64,000 bases of DNA, taken from NCBI GenBank assembly GCA_902584805.1, contig CACIBE010000005.1:1-64000 (forward strand). The letters run 5' to 3'. Below are positions 28,033 through 36,074 of this stretch, in pieces. Origin of the DNA: an uncultured Alphaproteobacteria bacterium (lineage in GTDB: Bacteria; Pseudomonadota; Alphaproteobacteria; HIMB59; GCA-002718135). The first letter of the stretch is position 1; each line of letters opens with the position of its first letter. Below the pieces are notes generated by a model. It did not search any database, was not told where the DNA came from, and worked only from the letters and a program-made list of their open reading frames with translations. Made by a program: the position numbers and the translations under genes.

Positions 28033-29076
28033 ATGACTCAAAAATACAATATAGCAGTAGCAGGAGCAACAGGTGCGGTAGGAACAGAAATAGTTCAAAT
28101 ATTGGAGCAAAGGGATTTTCCAATAGACAGTTTATATTTGCTCGCATCAACAAAATCAAAAGGCAAAAAAGTAGAGTTTAAAGATAAAGAAATTATTGTA
28201 GAAGACTTATCAGAATTTGATTTTTCAAAAGCTCACATTGGTTTATTTTCACCTGGCGGTAAAATTTCTGCAGAATATGCACCAAAAGCAGCTAAAACAG
28301 GATGTATTGTTATAGACAATACCTCTCATTTTCGAATGCAACAAAATATTCCTTTAATTGTGCCTGAAGTAAACGCTAATGCACTTGATGAATTTTTTGA
28401 TGATGAAAACAGAACTAATATTATTTCAAATCCTAACTGTTCAACTATACAAATGGTTGTTGCATTAAAACCATTACATGAAAAAGCAATTATAAACAGA
28501 GTTGTTGTATCAACATATCAAGCTGTTTCTGGAGCTGGTAAAACAGGTATGGATGAATTATTTAATCAGACTCAAAATGTTTATGCAAACCAAGAATTAA
28601 AAAAAGAAAAGTTTACAAAACAAATTGCTTTTAATGCCATTCCACACATTGGAGCTTTTTTAGAAAATGGTAATACAGAAGAAGAGCAAAAAATGATTGA
28701 TGAAACAAAAAAAATTCTAGACGAGGGAATTAATGTTTCAGCAACTTGTGTAAGAACAGCTGTATTTATTGGTCATTCAGAAGCTGTAAATATAGAGTTT
28801 GACTCGCCATTAGATGAAAAAGAAGCTAAAGAAATATTATCTAACTCTGAAGGTATTTCTGTAATTGATCATCGAAAAGATGAGGGCTATGTTACTCCTG
28901 TTGAAATTGCAGGAGAGGATAAAGTTTATATTAGTAGAATTAGAAATGATCAATCAATAGATAATGGTTTGAATTTATGGGTAGTCTCAGATAATTTACG
29001 TAAAGGCGCAGCACTTAATGCGGTTCAAATTGCAGAATTAATTATTTCAAAATATTCAAATTCCATAAACATTTAA
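28033..29076 (+). CDS. asd: aspartate-semialdehyde dehydrogenase
   Basis: Asd reduces aspartyl phosphate to aspartate semialdehyde for lysine, threonine, methionine and diaminopimelate. The 347-residue protein has the NADP motif VAGATGAVGTEIVQIL (9-24), the active-site cysteine in SNPNCSTIQMV (near 132-142), and YQAVSGAGKTGMDEL. It is the last gene of the ffh-to-asd operon. Its stop overlaps by four bases the end of a decayed acetyltransferase on the other strand. Confidence 0.97.
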   Translation: MTQKYNIAVAGATGAVGTEIVQILEQRDFPIDSLYLLASTKSKGKKVEFKDKEIIVEDLSEFDFSKAHIGLFSPGGKISAEYAPKAAKTGCIVIDNTSHFRMQQNIPLIVPEVNANALDEFFDDENRTNIISNPNCSTIQMVVALKPLHEKAIINRVVVSTYQAVSGAGKTGMDELFNQTQNVYANQELKKEKFTKQIAFNAIPHIGAFLENGNTEEEQKMIDETKKILDEGINVSATCVRTAVFIGHSEAVNIEFDSPLDEKEAKEILSNSEGISVIDHRKDEGYVTPVEIAGEDKVYISRIRNDQSIDNGLNLWVVSDNLRKGAALNAVQIAELIISKYSNSINI

Positions 29077-29280
29077 TTATCTTCTATTAATCTTTTTCCA
29101 TAAATTTGTGATTCTTTGATTTTATATTTTTTTAAAAAAGCCTGAGCTTTTAAATTTGTATTTCTAACAAATAAATTTATTTTAGGGCACCCCTGATTTA
29201 AAAGTTTTGTTGCAATTTTTTTAACATTTCTGCACCAACTCCTTTTTTAAATAATCTATAATTTATTTCCATCACAATTA
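29073..29280 (-). pseudogene. GNAT acetyltransferase remnant (YpeA/RimI-like), 5'-truncated and frameshifted
   Basis: Reading the minus strand from just after the tRNA-Arg CCA, the frame gives VIVMEINYRLFKKGVGAEMLKK (29280-29215), including the GNAT acetyl-CoA loop (R-x-x-G-V-G). In the next frame it continues IATKLLNQGCPKINLFVRNTN, then AQAFLKKYKI and IYGKRLIEDN-stop at 29073. GCPKI and GKRLIED are typical of the YpeA acetyltransferase C-terminus. The frame change falls in a run of seven A, where eight would restore it. The N-terminal ~80 residues are absent: the homologous part begins within three bases of the tRNA end. A sequencing error could explain the shift but not the missing N-terminus. 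Confidence 0.75.
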
Positions 29281-29282
29281 CT

Positions 29283-29357
29283 TGGCGGTCTCGTAGGGAC
29301 TCGAACCCCAAATCCATGTTCCGAAGACACGTGTGATATCCATTTCACCACGAGACC
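29283..29357 (-). tRNA. tRNA-Arg (anticodon TCG)
   Basis: A 75-nt cloverleaf on the minus strand. The acceptor stem GGTCTCG/CGAGACC is perfect, the D stem is GTGA/TCAC with GG in its loop, the anticodon stem CGTGT/ACATG (one G-T) carries loop CTTCGGA, and the T arm has loop TTCGAGT. The anticodon is TCG at loop positions 34-36, reading CGA and by wobble other CGN codons. Position 37 is G. CCA is encoded (29285-29283). The 5' side faces about 97 AT-rich bases shared with the divergent SGNH gene, and the 3' side abuts the GNAT remnant. Confidence 0.95.
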
Positions 29358-29454
29358 TCTCATATTATTAAATATAAATTACTTATAATTTTTTTTTATA
29401 AAATATATATATTTATAGATGGTACAACCAAGTTAATATAATACTAATAATCTC

Positions 29455-30516
29455 ATGTTTATTAAAAGCAGTAAAATTATTTTCTTTAACTTATTATTTT
29501 TTCTAATTTTATTGACAATTGTAGAAATATTTTCTGGTAATTTAAATTCTAAAAATAAATTAGATTGTGTTTATTTGCTTTGTGAAAGACAATTTAAATT
29601 AGAAACTCAGTTTCATTATAATTTACCTAATTATGTAATAGATTATCAAAGAGATGAATTTGGTTTTAGAGACAGAGAAGGTAAATTATCAGAAATTGAT
29701 ATTTTAACAATAGGCGGAAGTACAACAGATGAAAGATTTATAACAGATGCAGAGACATGGAGTAAAAAATTGGAAAGTAGTTTTTCGATTTTTTTAGATA
29801 AAAAAATAGATGTAGTTAATGCAGGTATAGATGGGCAATCTACAAATGGACACATATGGAATTTCAATAATTGGTTTAACCAATTGGACAATTTTCATCC
29901 AAAATATATAATATTTTATATTGGATTAAATGAAATTTTATATCAACCACCTGAAAATTATAAAAGAATATATGATAATCATTATGATTTTTCAAAACTT
30001 AATTATTTAAGTAAATTTAAATTCATTTTAAAAAAAAATAATGGAATACTTTTTAAGTCTTATTTGATTTTTTACCGTAAATTTATTTTGCGTGATAAAT
30101 TTAATACTTCTCACTTAATTGATAGAAAAAATTCTATTTACATTCAACCCAATAAGAAATTGATAATTAATGAACAAACAAGAAAAATTTTTATAAACAA
30201 TCTTGATATATTATACAAAAAATCAATAAAAATTAATTCAACTCCTATTTTTATAACACAGAAAACATTAAGAGGAAAATATGAAAAAGATAAAATTTTA
30301 TCAATTGATAACCACGATTATTTTACTTTTGAAAAAAATATATCAGATATAGTAATGAATTTTTGTAATCAAAAAAAAATAAAATGTTTAGATGGAAACA
30401 AAAACTTTGACTTTAATTATCATGACACTTATGATCTATTTCATTTATCCCCAAGTGGTTCAGAAAAACTTTCAAGATTTATTTATGATGGGTTGAAAGA
30501 TTATATAAAATTATGA
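29455..30516 (+). CDS. SGNH/GDSL-family hydrolase, membrane-anchored or secreted
   Basis: A 353-residue protein. Residues 8-24 form a hydrophobic signal anchor (IIFFNLLFFLILLTIVE), so the catalytic domain is outside the cytoplasm. SGNH blocks are visible: GGST with the likely nucleophile S89, an NAGIDGQST segment near 122-130 supplying the block II Gly, GLNE with N159 near 157-160, and YDLFHLSPSG near the C-terminus with the Asp-His pair. The first block is GGST rather than GDSL, as in several bacterial SGNH groups acting on polysaccharide acyl groups. The substrate is unknown. It is tail-to-tail with, and overlaps by 16 bases, the nucleoside hydrolase. Confidence 0.78.
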   Translation: MFIKSSKIIFFNLLFFLILLTIVEIFSGNLNSKNKLDCVYLLCERQFKLETQFHYNLPNYVIDYQRDEFGFRDREGKLSEIDILTIGGSTTDERFITDAETWSKKLESSFSIFLDKKIDVVNAGIDGQSTNGHIWNFNNWFNQLDNFHPKYIIFYIGLNEILYQPPENYKRIYDNHYDFSKLNYLSKFKFILKKNNGILFKSYLIFYRKFILRDKFNTSHLIDRKNSIYIQPNKKLIINEQTRKIFINNLDILYKKSIKINSTPIFITQKTLRGKYEKDKILSIDNHDYFTFEKNISDIVMNFCNQKKIKCLDGNKNFDFNYHDTYDLFHLSPSGSEKLSRFIYDGLKDYIKL

Positions 30517-31445
30517 ATAGTTTGATCATTAAAATTTTCTAATTTTTGAATGAAATCTTTAAGAATAGGATCTCTTTTTATTTCATAGACTATTTTGATT
30601 GGGTGGCGATTTTTATCTGAAACCCATTTCATATCATCCAAAAGAATTGGAGATGGAATAGTGTTAGTTGGCGCCCAGTCCTCGTTTAAGACATAACCAA
30701 CAGCTGCCATATCCCAAATTTCTTTTGACCAACCTTTATGGATACTATTGTACTCTTTAAATCGCATTGCGAGAAATTTACCAATTTCACCATGAGGTTC
30801 GATGTACTTTTCTATTTCTGGAACTGTTGAAATAAGATGTGAAGTTACTCCTTTACAAGGAACCATAACGAGAGAAACACCGCTATCAAATAAAACTTGA
30901 GCACCACCAATATCTTGCTTTAGATTAAATTCCAAATTTTGTGGCCAATAAAGCGCATTACCTCCCAACCAAACTACAACAAGTTTTTTTATAATTTCTG
31001 GCTCTTTTAATAATGCAGACGCAACATTTGAAATAGCGCCGATAGCAAGTACGTATAGAGGATCTTCTTCAGAACATTTTAAAGCACTTTCTATGATATT
31101 ATCTGCTGCAGGCGAATTAATTGGTTTTTTTTCAAAACCTACATATTTTGTTGAGCCTTTAAAAACAAAATTATTTTTTTTAAAATTTATTTTTTCTAAC
31201 AATCGAAAGATTTCATTATAACTAAGCTCCATTCCCTTTTTTGGATTATCTGAACGATTATTCATAGAAAAAGGAGCGGCATTTATACTTTGCACTTCTA
31301 TTTTTTCTTTTGAAAACAACATTTGCACTAAAGCAAATTGATCATCAATTTCATTGTAGGTGTCTGTATCAAGAATTGCTTTAATTTTTCCTTTTTTAAA
31401 TTCAAGTTGTTTTAAAATATCTGAAAAATCTCTTTCTAAAAGCAT
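30501..31445 (-). CDS. inosine-uridine nucleoside hydrolase family protein
   Basis: A 314-residue enzyme of the IUNH family, which cleaves the N-glycosidic bond of nucleosides for salvage. The calcium-binding signature is present as DTDTYNEIDDQFAL at 26-39 (pattern D-x-D-x5-D-D). Later family features include VLAIGAISNVASALLKEPE with N for ribose binding and IWDMAAVGYVL near the C-terminus with the terminal calcium ligand Asp. No signal peptide is present. The substrate class (purine or pyrimidine, or a non-nucleoside as in some family members) cannot be decided. Ten bases separate it from the upstream DUF924 gene on the same strand. Confidence 0.86.
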   Translation of the reverse strand: MLLERDFSDILKQLEFKKGKIKAILDTDTYNEIDDQFALVQMLFSKEKIEVQSINAAPFSMNNRSDNPKKGMELSYNEIFRLLEKINFKKNNFVFKGSTKYVGFEKKPINSPAADNIIESALKCSEEDPLYVLAIGAISNVASALLKEPEIIKKLVVVWLGGNALYWPQNLEFNLKQDIGGAQVLFDSGVSLVMVPCKGVTSHLISTVPEIEKYIEPHGEIGKFLAMRFKEYNSIHKGWSKEIWDMAAVGYVLNEDWAPTNTIPSPILLDDMKWVSDKNRHPIKIVYEIKRDPILKDFIQKLENFNDQTIHNFI

Positions 31446-31454
31446 ATCTTTATT

Positions 31455-32018
31455 TTACCAAGAACTATTCGGTTGTGTTAAAAATACCTCTTCTTCATTT
31501 GTTGATTTTCTATTAAGTATTTTATTTCTATGCGGATACCTTCCAAATTTTTTGATTGCCACGCTATGATCATCCCAAGCTTTTTTAATTTTAGTATATT
31601 CTGAATGATTATTTAAATATTGATCGACTAATTTATGACCAAGTTCATGATCCATGATATCCTCACTATGAATTAATGGCAGTAATAAAAAATGTATTTT
31701 ATCAATATCTAGGCTATCTAAATATCTATTATTTATTGCTTCTTTAACAATTAAAACACACTCAGTATCCTGGTCATAAGCTTTTGAATTATTTCTGAAA
31801 AAATTTCTTGATAGTTGATCAAGTAATATAATCAAAGCTACACATTCTTCTGCATCATTTCTCCAGTTATTATACTCATTATTAATAGCCTTAATGTAAT
31901 CATCCATAAAAGTACTTTTCAAAATATTATCAAATTCATCATCTTTTTTAAACCACTGTTCAAGTGGAGTTTTGATGAAACAAAATTCTAGAATAGCTTT
32001 AGCTCTTTCATTAATCAC
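31455..32018 (-). CDS. DUF924 family protein
   Basis: A helical, TPR-like cytosolic protein of the DUF924 family, function unknown. Family landmarks are ALIILLDQLSRNFFRNN, LLPLIHSEDIMDHELG, and KKFGRYPHRNKILNRKSTNEEEVFL near the end. The start is uncertain. The open frame runs to a TTG at 32048, directly abutting the divergent ATG of the uracil-DNA glycosylase. I prefer GTG at 32018 (giving MINERAKAILEFCF), which leaves 30 bases between the genes and matches where the family usually begins. Neither start has a good Shine-Dalgarno. Confidence 0.82.
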   Translation of the reverse strand: MINERAKAILEFCFIKTPLEQWFKKDDEFDNILKSTFMDDYIKAINNEYNNWRNDAEECVALIILLDQLSRNFFRNNSKAYDQDTECVLIVKEAINNRYLDSLDIDKIHFLLLPLIHSEDIMDHELGHKLVDQYLNNHSEYTKIKKAWDDHSVAIKKFGRYPHRNKILNRKSTNEEEVFLTQPNSSW

Positions 32019-32048
32019 AGAGCTGTAATATAAATATATATTTTCCAA

Positions 32049-32720
32049 ATGACATTAAGTAATTTAAACAAATCCATTATTCATTGCAGAAAGTGTGAAC
32101 GCTTAGTTAACTTCCGTGAAAAAATTGCTAAAGAAAAAAGAAAACAATATACTGATCAAAGTTATTGGGGTAAGCCGATTACTGGCTATGGAGATGAAAA
32201 AGCTAAATTATTAATGGTAGGTCTTGCGCCAGCAGCGCATGGAGGTAATAGAACAGGTCGAGTTTTTACAGGTGATAAATCTGCAGACTTTTTATTTTCC
32301 TGTTTATATAAAACTGGATTTGCAAATCAACCTGACTCAGTAGATAGAAGTGACGGTTTGGAACTTCAAAATATGTACTTAACTACTGCTCTTAAATGTG
32401 TACCCCCAGAAGATAAACCTACTTCACAAGAATTAAAAACATGTTTTAATTTTTTCAATCAAGAAATAGCATTCTTAAAAAAAATAAAAGTCATTGTTGC
32501 CCTTGGTAAAATTGGTCATGACGCCTGTGTAAATTATTATAAGCAACAATATGATATACGAAATAAAGATTTTATTTTTTCTCACGGATCTATGAATATT
32601 TTACCCGACAAGAAAATTTTAGTTGGTAGTTATCATCCAAGTCCAAGAAATGTTAACACAGGAAGAATAGACAAAAGTAAAATGGTAAAACTTTTAAATA
32701 GTATTAAAAGATTGCTTTAA
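32049..32720 (+). CDS. uracil-DNA glycosylase, family 5 (UdgB-like)
   Basis: A 223-residue iron-sulfur uracil-DNA glycosylase that removes uracil and related bases from DNA. Motif 1 is GLAPAAHGGNRTGRVFTGD, in which Ala replaces the catalytic Asp or Asn of other families, the hallmark of family 5. Motif 3 is YHPSPRNVNTGR near the C-terminus. Cluster ligands probably include C13 and C16 (HCRKCERL) and later cysteines in LKCVPPED and the LKTCFNF segment. It starts back to back with DUF924 and may be followed by the MFS gene six bases later in one transcript. Confidence 0.9.
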   Translation: MTLSNLNKSIIHCRKCERLVNFREKIAKEKRKQYTDQSYWGKPITGYGDEKAKLLMVGLAPAAHGGNRTGRVFTGDKSADFLFSCLYKTGFANQPDSVDRSDGLELQNMYLTTALKCVPPEDKPTSQELKTCFNFFNQEIAFLKKIKVIVALGKIGHDACVNYYKQQYDIRNKDFIFSHGSMNILPDKKILVGSYHPSPRNVNTGRIDKSKMVKLLNSIKRLL

Positions 32721-32726
32721 ACCATA

Positions 32727-33917
32727 ATGAAAAATTTTTTTTTACATGATCCTAATCTCTTAGTATACGGGTTTGCTATGGTCTTCTTTGCAAGCTTTGG
32801 ACAGACTTTTTATATTGCATTATTTAATGATGATATTCGAAATCTATATAAAATAACAGATGGTGAGTTTGGATTAGTTTATGCTATAGCAACGCTTGTA
32901 AGTTCATTTTTATTTATAAACTTTGCTAAATTAATAGATAAAATTGATTTAAGATTATACTCAATAGGTGTTATTCTCGGTTTGGCTTTTGCTTGCATTG
33001 GTTTTTATTTTATTTTCGATAATATTTTTCATCTTTTTCTTATTTTATTTTTATTACGTTTTTTTGGACAGGGAGCTATGACACATGCCGGCTCAACATC
33101 AATGGCTAGATATTTTTTAATTGATAGAGGTAAAGCAATATCAGTTGCAACACTTGGAGGAATGTTAGGTATAATGTTTTTACCAAAGATTGTCGTTAAT
33201 TTAGACTCATACTTTAATTTTAAAACTCTTTGGTTTTTAACAACTTTGACGCTTTTGATCTTAATTCCAATAATATACTTTATTCTTCATAATCAAAAAA
33301 CCAGGGATGCTACACTTCAAAAAAATATTGATAATGAGAAAACACATAAAAGTTGGACTATTACAGAAATTTTAAAAAACCGAGTTTTTTTTATCTATTT
33401 TCCATTAGCTGCATCCTTTCCATTTATTGGTACAGGATTAATGTTTCATCAGATTTATATTTTTGATTCAAAAGGGTGGACAATGGAAATGCTAGGGAAC
33501 GGTTATATATATTTTGGATTATTCTCTATTTTAGGATTATTAATAGGAGGCCCCTTAATAGATAAGATAAATACAAAGAAAGCAATACCTTTTGTGCTAT
33601 TACCATTGTTAGTATGTATCACTATTCTTTTTTTCTTTAATAATCATTGGTCATTCGTGCTTTACATGTCTTTATTTGGATTTAACTTAGGTTTATCAGC
33701 ACCGTTTATGGGATCACTCTGGGCGGAAATATATGGAGTGAAAAGTATTGGAATTGCTAAAGCTTTACTACACTCAGTTGGAGTTTTTGCGAGCGCCTTA
33801 TCGCCTGTTGTTTTTGGTTATATTATTGATTGGGGTTATGGAATATCTGCTATATTTTTAATCAGTTCCATAATGATTGTTGTATCATCAATTTTACCTA
33901 TAATTTATAAAACATGA
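32727..33917 (+). CDS. MFS transporter
   Basis: A 396-residue inner-membrane protein with about twelve hydrophobic spans. Helix 1 begins VYGFAMVFFASFGQTFYIALF, the loop after helix 2 contains NFAKLIDKIDLRLYS (major facilitator type), helix 4-5 has FFGQGAMTHAGSTSMARYF, and the second half starts after a charged loop near 190-210. The substrate cannot be inferred. Its stop overlaps the ATG of a 46-residue gene (ATGA) that in turn overlaps zapE, so these genes appear cotranscribed. Confidence 0.83.
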   Translation: MKNFFLHDPNLLVYGFAMVFFASFGQTFYIALFNDDIRNLYKITDGEFGLVYAIATLVSSFLFINFAKLIDKIDLRLYSIGVILGLAFACIGFYFIFDNIFHLFLILFLLRFFGQGAMTHAGSTSMARYFLIDRGKAISVATLGGMLGIMFLPKIVVNLDSYFNFKTLWFLTTLTLLILIPIIYFILHNQKTRDATLQKNIDNEKTHKSWTITEILKNRVFFIYFPLAASFPFIGTGLMFHQIYIFDSKGWTMEMLGNGYIYFGLFSILGLLIGGPLIDKINTKKAIPFVLLPLLVCITILFFFNNHWSFVLYMSLFGFNLGLSAPFMGSLWAEIYGVKSIGIAKALLHSVGVFASALSPVVFGYIIDWGYGISAIFLISSIMIVVSSILPIIYKT

Positions 33918-34054
33918 ATAAACAAATAATGGAGAGTCTTAATTTTCTAATCAAAGAATATAAACGATTAATAAAGAAAAAAGAAGATAAAAGCATCAGC
34001 AGTGGTGAACTAGAAACTTTAAAACAACTTGAACAGTACTTAGGTAAAAAATAA
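33914..34054 (+). CDS. small charged helical protein, 46 aa, unknown function
   Basis: The frame runs from ATG at 33914, overlapping the MFS stop as ATGA, to TAA at 34052-34054, which overlaps the zapE ATG as TAATG. The 46 residues are helix-favouring and highly charged (MNKQIMESLNFLIKEYKRLI, then KKKEDKSISSGELETLKQLE), with heptad-like leucine and isoleucine spacing suggesting a short coiled coil. Coupled overlaps on both sides strongly support it being translated. It has no membrane segment or signal. I recognise no family. Confidence 0.62.
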   Translation: MNKQIMESLNFLIKEYKRLIKKKEDKSISSGELETLKQLEQYLGKK

Positions 34055-35091
34055 TGTTTAATGTAATTGATCAATACAATAGTTTTGTTGAAAATAATTT
34101 TATTAAAAAAAATAAAGATCAAATTGAATTCTTAAAACAAGCAGATAATGTATGGTCATCTTTTAGTAAAACAAAGTTATTTTTTAAGGATAAAATTTTT
34201 GAAGGAATTTATCTTTATGGTCAAGTTGGAACAGGAAAAACATTTTTATTAAATTTATTTTATCAAAATACCAAGATTGGAAAAAAAATTCATTTTAATA
34301 ACTTAATGAATGAAATACATGAACAAGTCAAAAAATCAGAAAATAAAGAACTTGCTATTGAAAACTATGTAAAGAATTTAAGTAGAGATTTCAAAATAAT
34401 ATTTATAGATGAACTACATATTTTTAATATTGTTGACGCACTAATAATAAAAAAAATATTTAATTATTTTTCTAAATATAAAATATTTATATTATTGTCG
34501 TCAAATTTTCATCCAGATAATTTATATAAAGATGGTTTGCAGAGAAATGACTTTTTACCATTTATTGATTTAGTTAAAAAAAATTTTTTTCTCTATGATA
34601 TTAGCATTAAAATTGATTTTCGTCGACAAACGTTAAATCAATCAAAGACATATTTCACACCTATAACAAATGAAACATCAAATGAATTTGAAAAATTATT
34701 TAATCGCTTTGTTGATCCCTCCCATTTAACAACTGTAAAAATAAAATCTAAAAGTCGTGAACTAGAGTTTGATAAATGCACATCAAATCTAATGATGATA
34801 GATTTTGAAAATCTTTGTGAAGTAAATTTTGGTAATGAAGATTATAAAAATATTGCAGATAAATTTAAGTTGGTATTTTTAAAATATGTTCCTGAATTTG
34901 ATAATCAGAAAAAAGATGCATGCAGAAGATTTATTGGATTAATTGATATGTTATATGAAAATAATTGTTCAATTGTAATTTTAGCGTCAAAACCAATAAA
35001 TTCATTAAATAATATAAATACTTTAGCAGAAGAATTTAAAAGAACTGCTAGCAGATTATATGAAATGACTATAGTAAAACCAGATTCATGA
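34054..35091 (+). CDS. zapE: cell division protein ZapE / AFG1-like ATPase
   Basis: A 345-residue AAA-type ATPase of the AFG1/ZapE family, which in bacteria modulates FtsZ rings under stress and in mitochondria aids quality control. Walker A is GQVGTGKTFLLNLFY near 56-70 and Walker B is IIFIDELHIFNIVDA near 116-130, both family-specific. SNFHPDNLYKDGLQRNDFLPFI near 149-170 is a well-conserved AFG1 signature, with a later R-R-F-I-G-L-I-D segment. Alphaproteobacterial copies often sit beside mdh and sucCDAB; here sdhC begins about 1.3 kb downstream, so the wider association is kept. Confidence 0.93.
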   Translation: MFNVIDQYNSFVENNFIKKNKDQIEFLKQADNVWSSFSKTKLFFKDKIFEGIYLYGQVGTGKTFLLNLFYQNTKIGKKIHFNNLMNEIHEQVKKSENKELAIENYVKNLSRDFKIIFIDELHIFNIVDALIIKKIFNYFSKYKIFILLSSNFHPDNLYKDGLQRNDFLPFIDLVKKNFFLYDISIKIDFRRQTLNQSKTYFTPITNETSNEFEKLFNRFVDPSHLTTVKIKSKSRELEFDKCTSNLMMIDFENLCEVNFGNEDYKNIADKFKLVFLKYVPEFDNQKKDACRRFIGLIDMLYENNCSIVILASKPINSLNNINTLAEEFKRTASRLYEMTIVKPDS

Positions 35092-36074
35092 AATACATAA
35101 TCAGATTTTTAGTAAGTACAGTAGTTTTATTAATAGTAGTTTATTTTACTGCAGGTTTTTATGTTGCTTACCAAATTTTAAAAATAGATCCAACTTGTGG
35201 TTTGCACGAAGGGTCTCTTCCTAATTCATGGAGTACAACAGTTGATTCACATGAATACTCAATTCTTGCACGACAAAAAGTAAGAGAAAATTTTAACTTT
35301 AAGGATTATTATTTAGATGAATGGCAAGATGTATATTTTCAATCTCGTGACTCTGACATTAAGATTAATGGATGGCTGTTTAATTATTTTCCAAATAGAC
35401 CAATTATAATTGTAACACATGGTATAAGCCCAAATGGTAAATGTAAGTCTGAGCCCAATCTTATTGCAAGTTTTTTAGTTAATAAAAAGTTTAATGTTCT
35501 TACGATAGATTTAAGAAACTACGGACAAAGTGATACTGTAAGTAGTTATGACGATTTAGGTTTAAAGTCATATAATGATATTCTTGGTGCATTTGATTTT
35601 TTAAAAAAAATCGGTTTCAAGTCTAATAGCATTGGATTACATGGAATATCTCTTGGTGCAAGCACATCTATTTTTGCAGCTAATGCTGAACCGGAAATAC
35701 GTGCAGTGTGGGCAGATAGTTCACTTGCTGAATTTAATATGATTTTAAAAGATGAAATAGCAAGATATGGTCTTGCTATAGAATTTGGACCTGTAGTTAG
35801 TTTAGCTGGAAGAATCTTAACTGGAACAGATCCAAGAGAATTATCTCCAGCTAAAAAATTATCAAAGAACCAATATTATTTTTTTATTCATGGCGACTCT
35901 GATACAAGAATCTTAACAAGACACTTTAATTATTTTAAAGAATATACAAATCAAAATAAAATTAATGCTCAGTTTTGGTTAGTTGAAAACTCCTATCATG
36001 TAGATGCTATGTTTAAATATCCCGAAGTATACTCTAAAAAGATGGAAGAATTTTTTAATAAAAATTTAAAGTAG
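35088..36074 (+). CDS. alpha/beta-fold hydrolase, membrane-anchored
   Basis: A 328-residue protein whose start overlaps the zapE stop by four bases (ATGA). Residues 5-28 are a hydrophobic signal anchor, so the enzyme probably faces the periplasm. The core shows the hydrolase pattern: THGISPNG (oxyanion region), DLRNYGQSD, and the nucleophile elbow GISLGAS. Later HGDSDTRI and NSYHVDAMF supply the acid and the catalytic His. This layout resembles the BEM46/YqkD-like group. The substrate is unknown. Confidence 0.8.
   Translation: MKYIIRFLVSTVVLLIVVYFTAGFYVAYQILKIDPTCGLHEGSLPNSWSTTVDSHEYSILARQKVRENFNFKDYYLDEWQDVYFQSRDSDIKINGWLFNYFPNRPIIIVTHGISPNGKCKSEPNLIASFLVNKKFNVLTIDLRNYGQSDTVSSYDDLGLKSYNDILGAFDFLKKIGFKSNSIGLHGISLGASTSIFAANAEPEIRAVWADSSLAEFNMILKDEIARYGLAIEFGPVVSLAGRILTGTDPRELSPAKKLSKNQYYFFIHGDSDTRILTRHFNYFKEYTNQNKINAQFWLVENSYHVDAMFKYPEVYSKKMEEFFNKNLK

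Noticed and set aside
29073-29280. Intact small acetyltransferase gene
   Set aside because: A frame change in the A run is required and the N-terminal half is missing, so it is treated as a remnant; a sequencing error could account only for the frame change.
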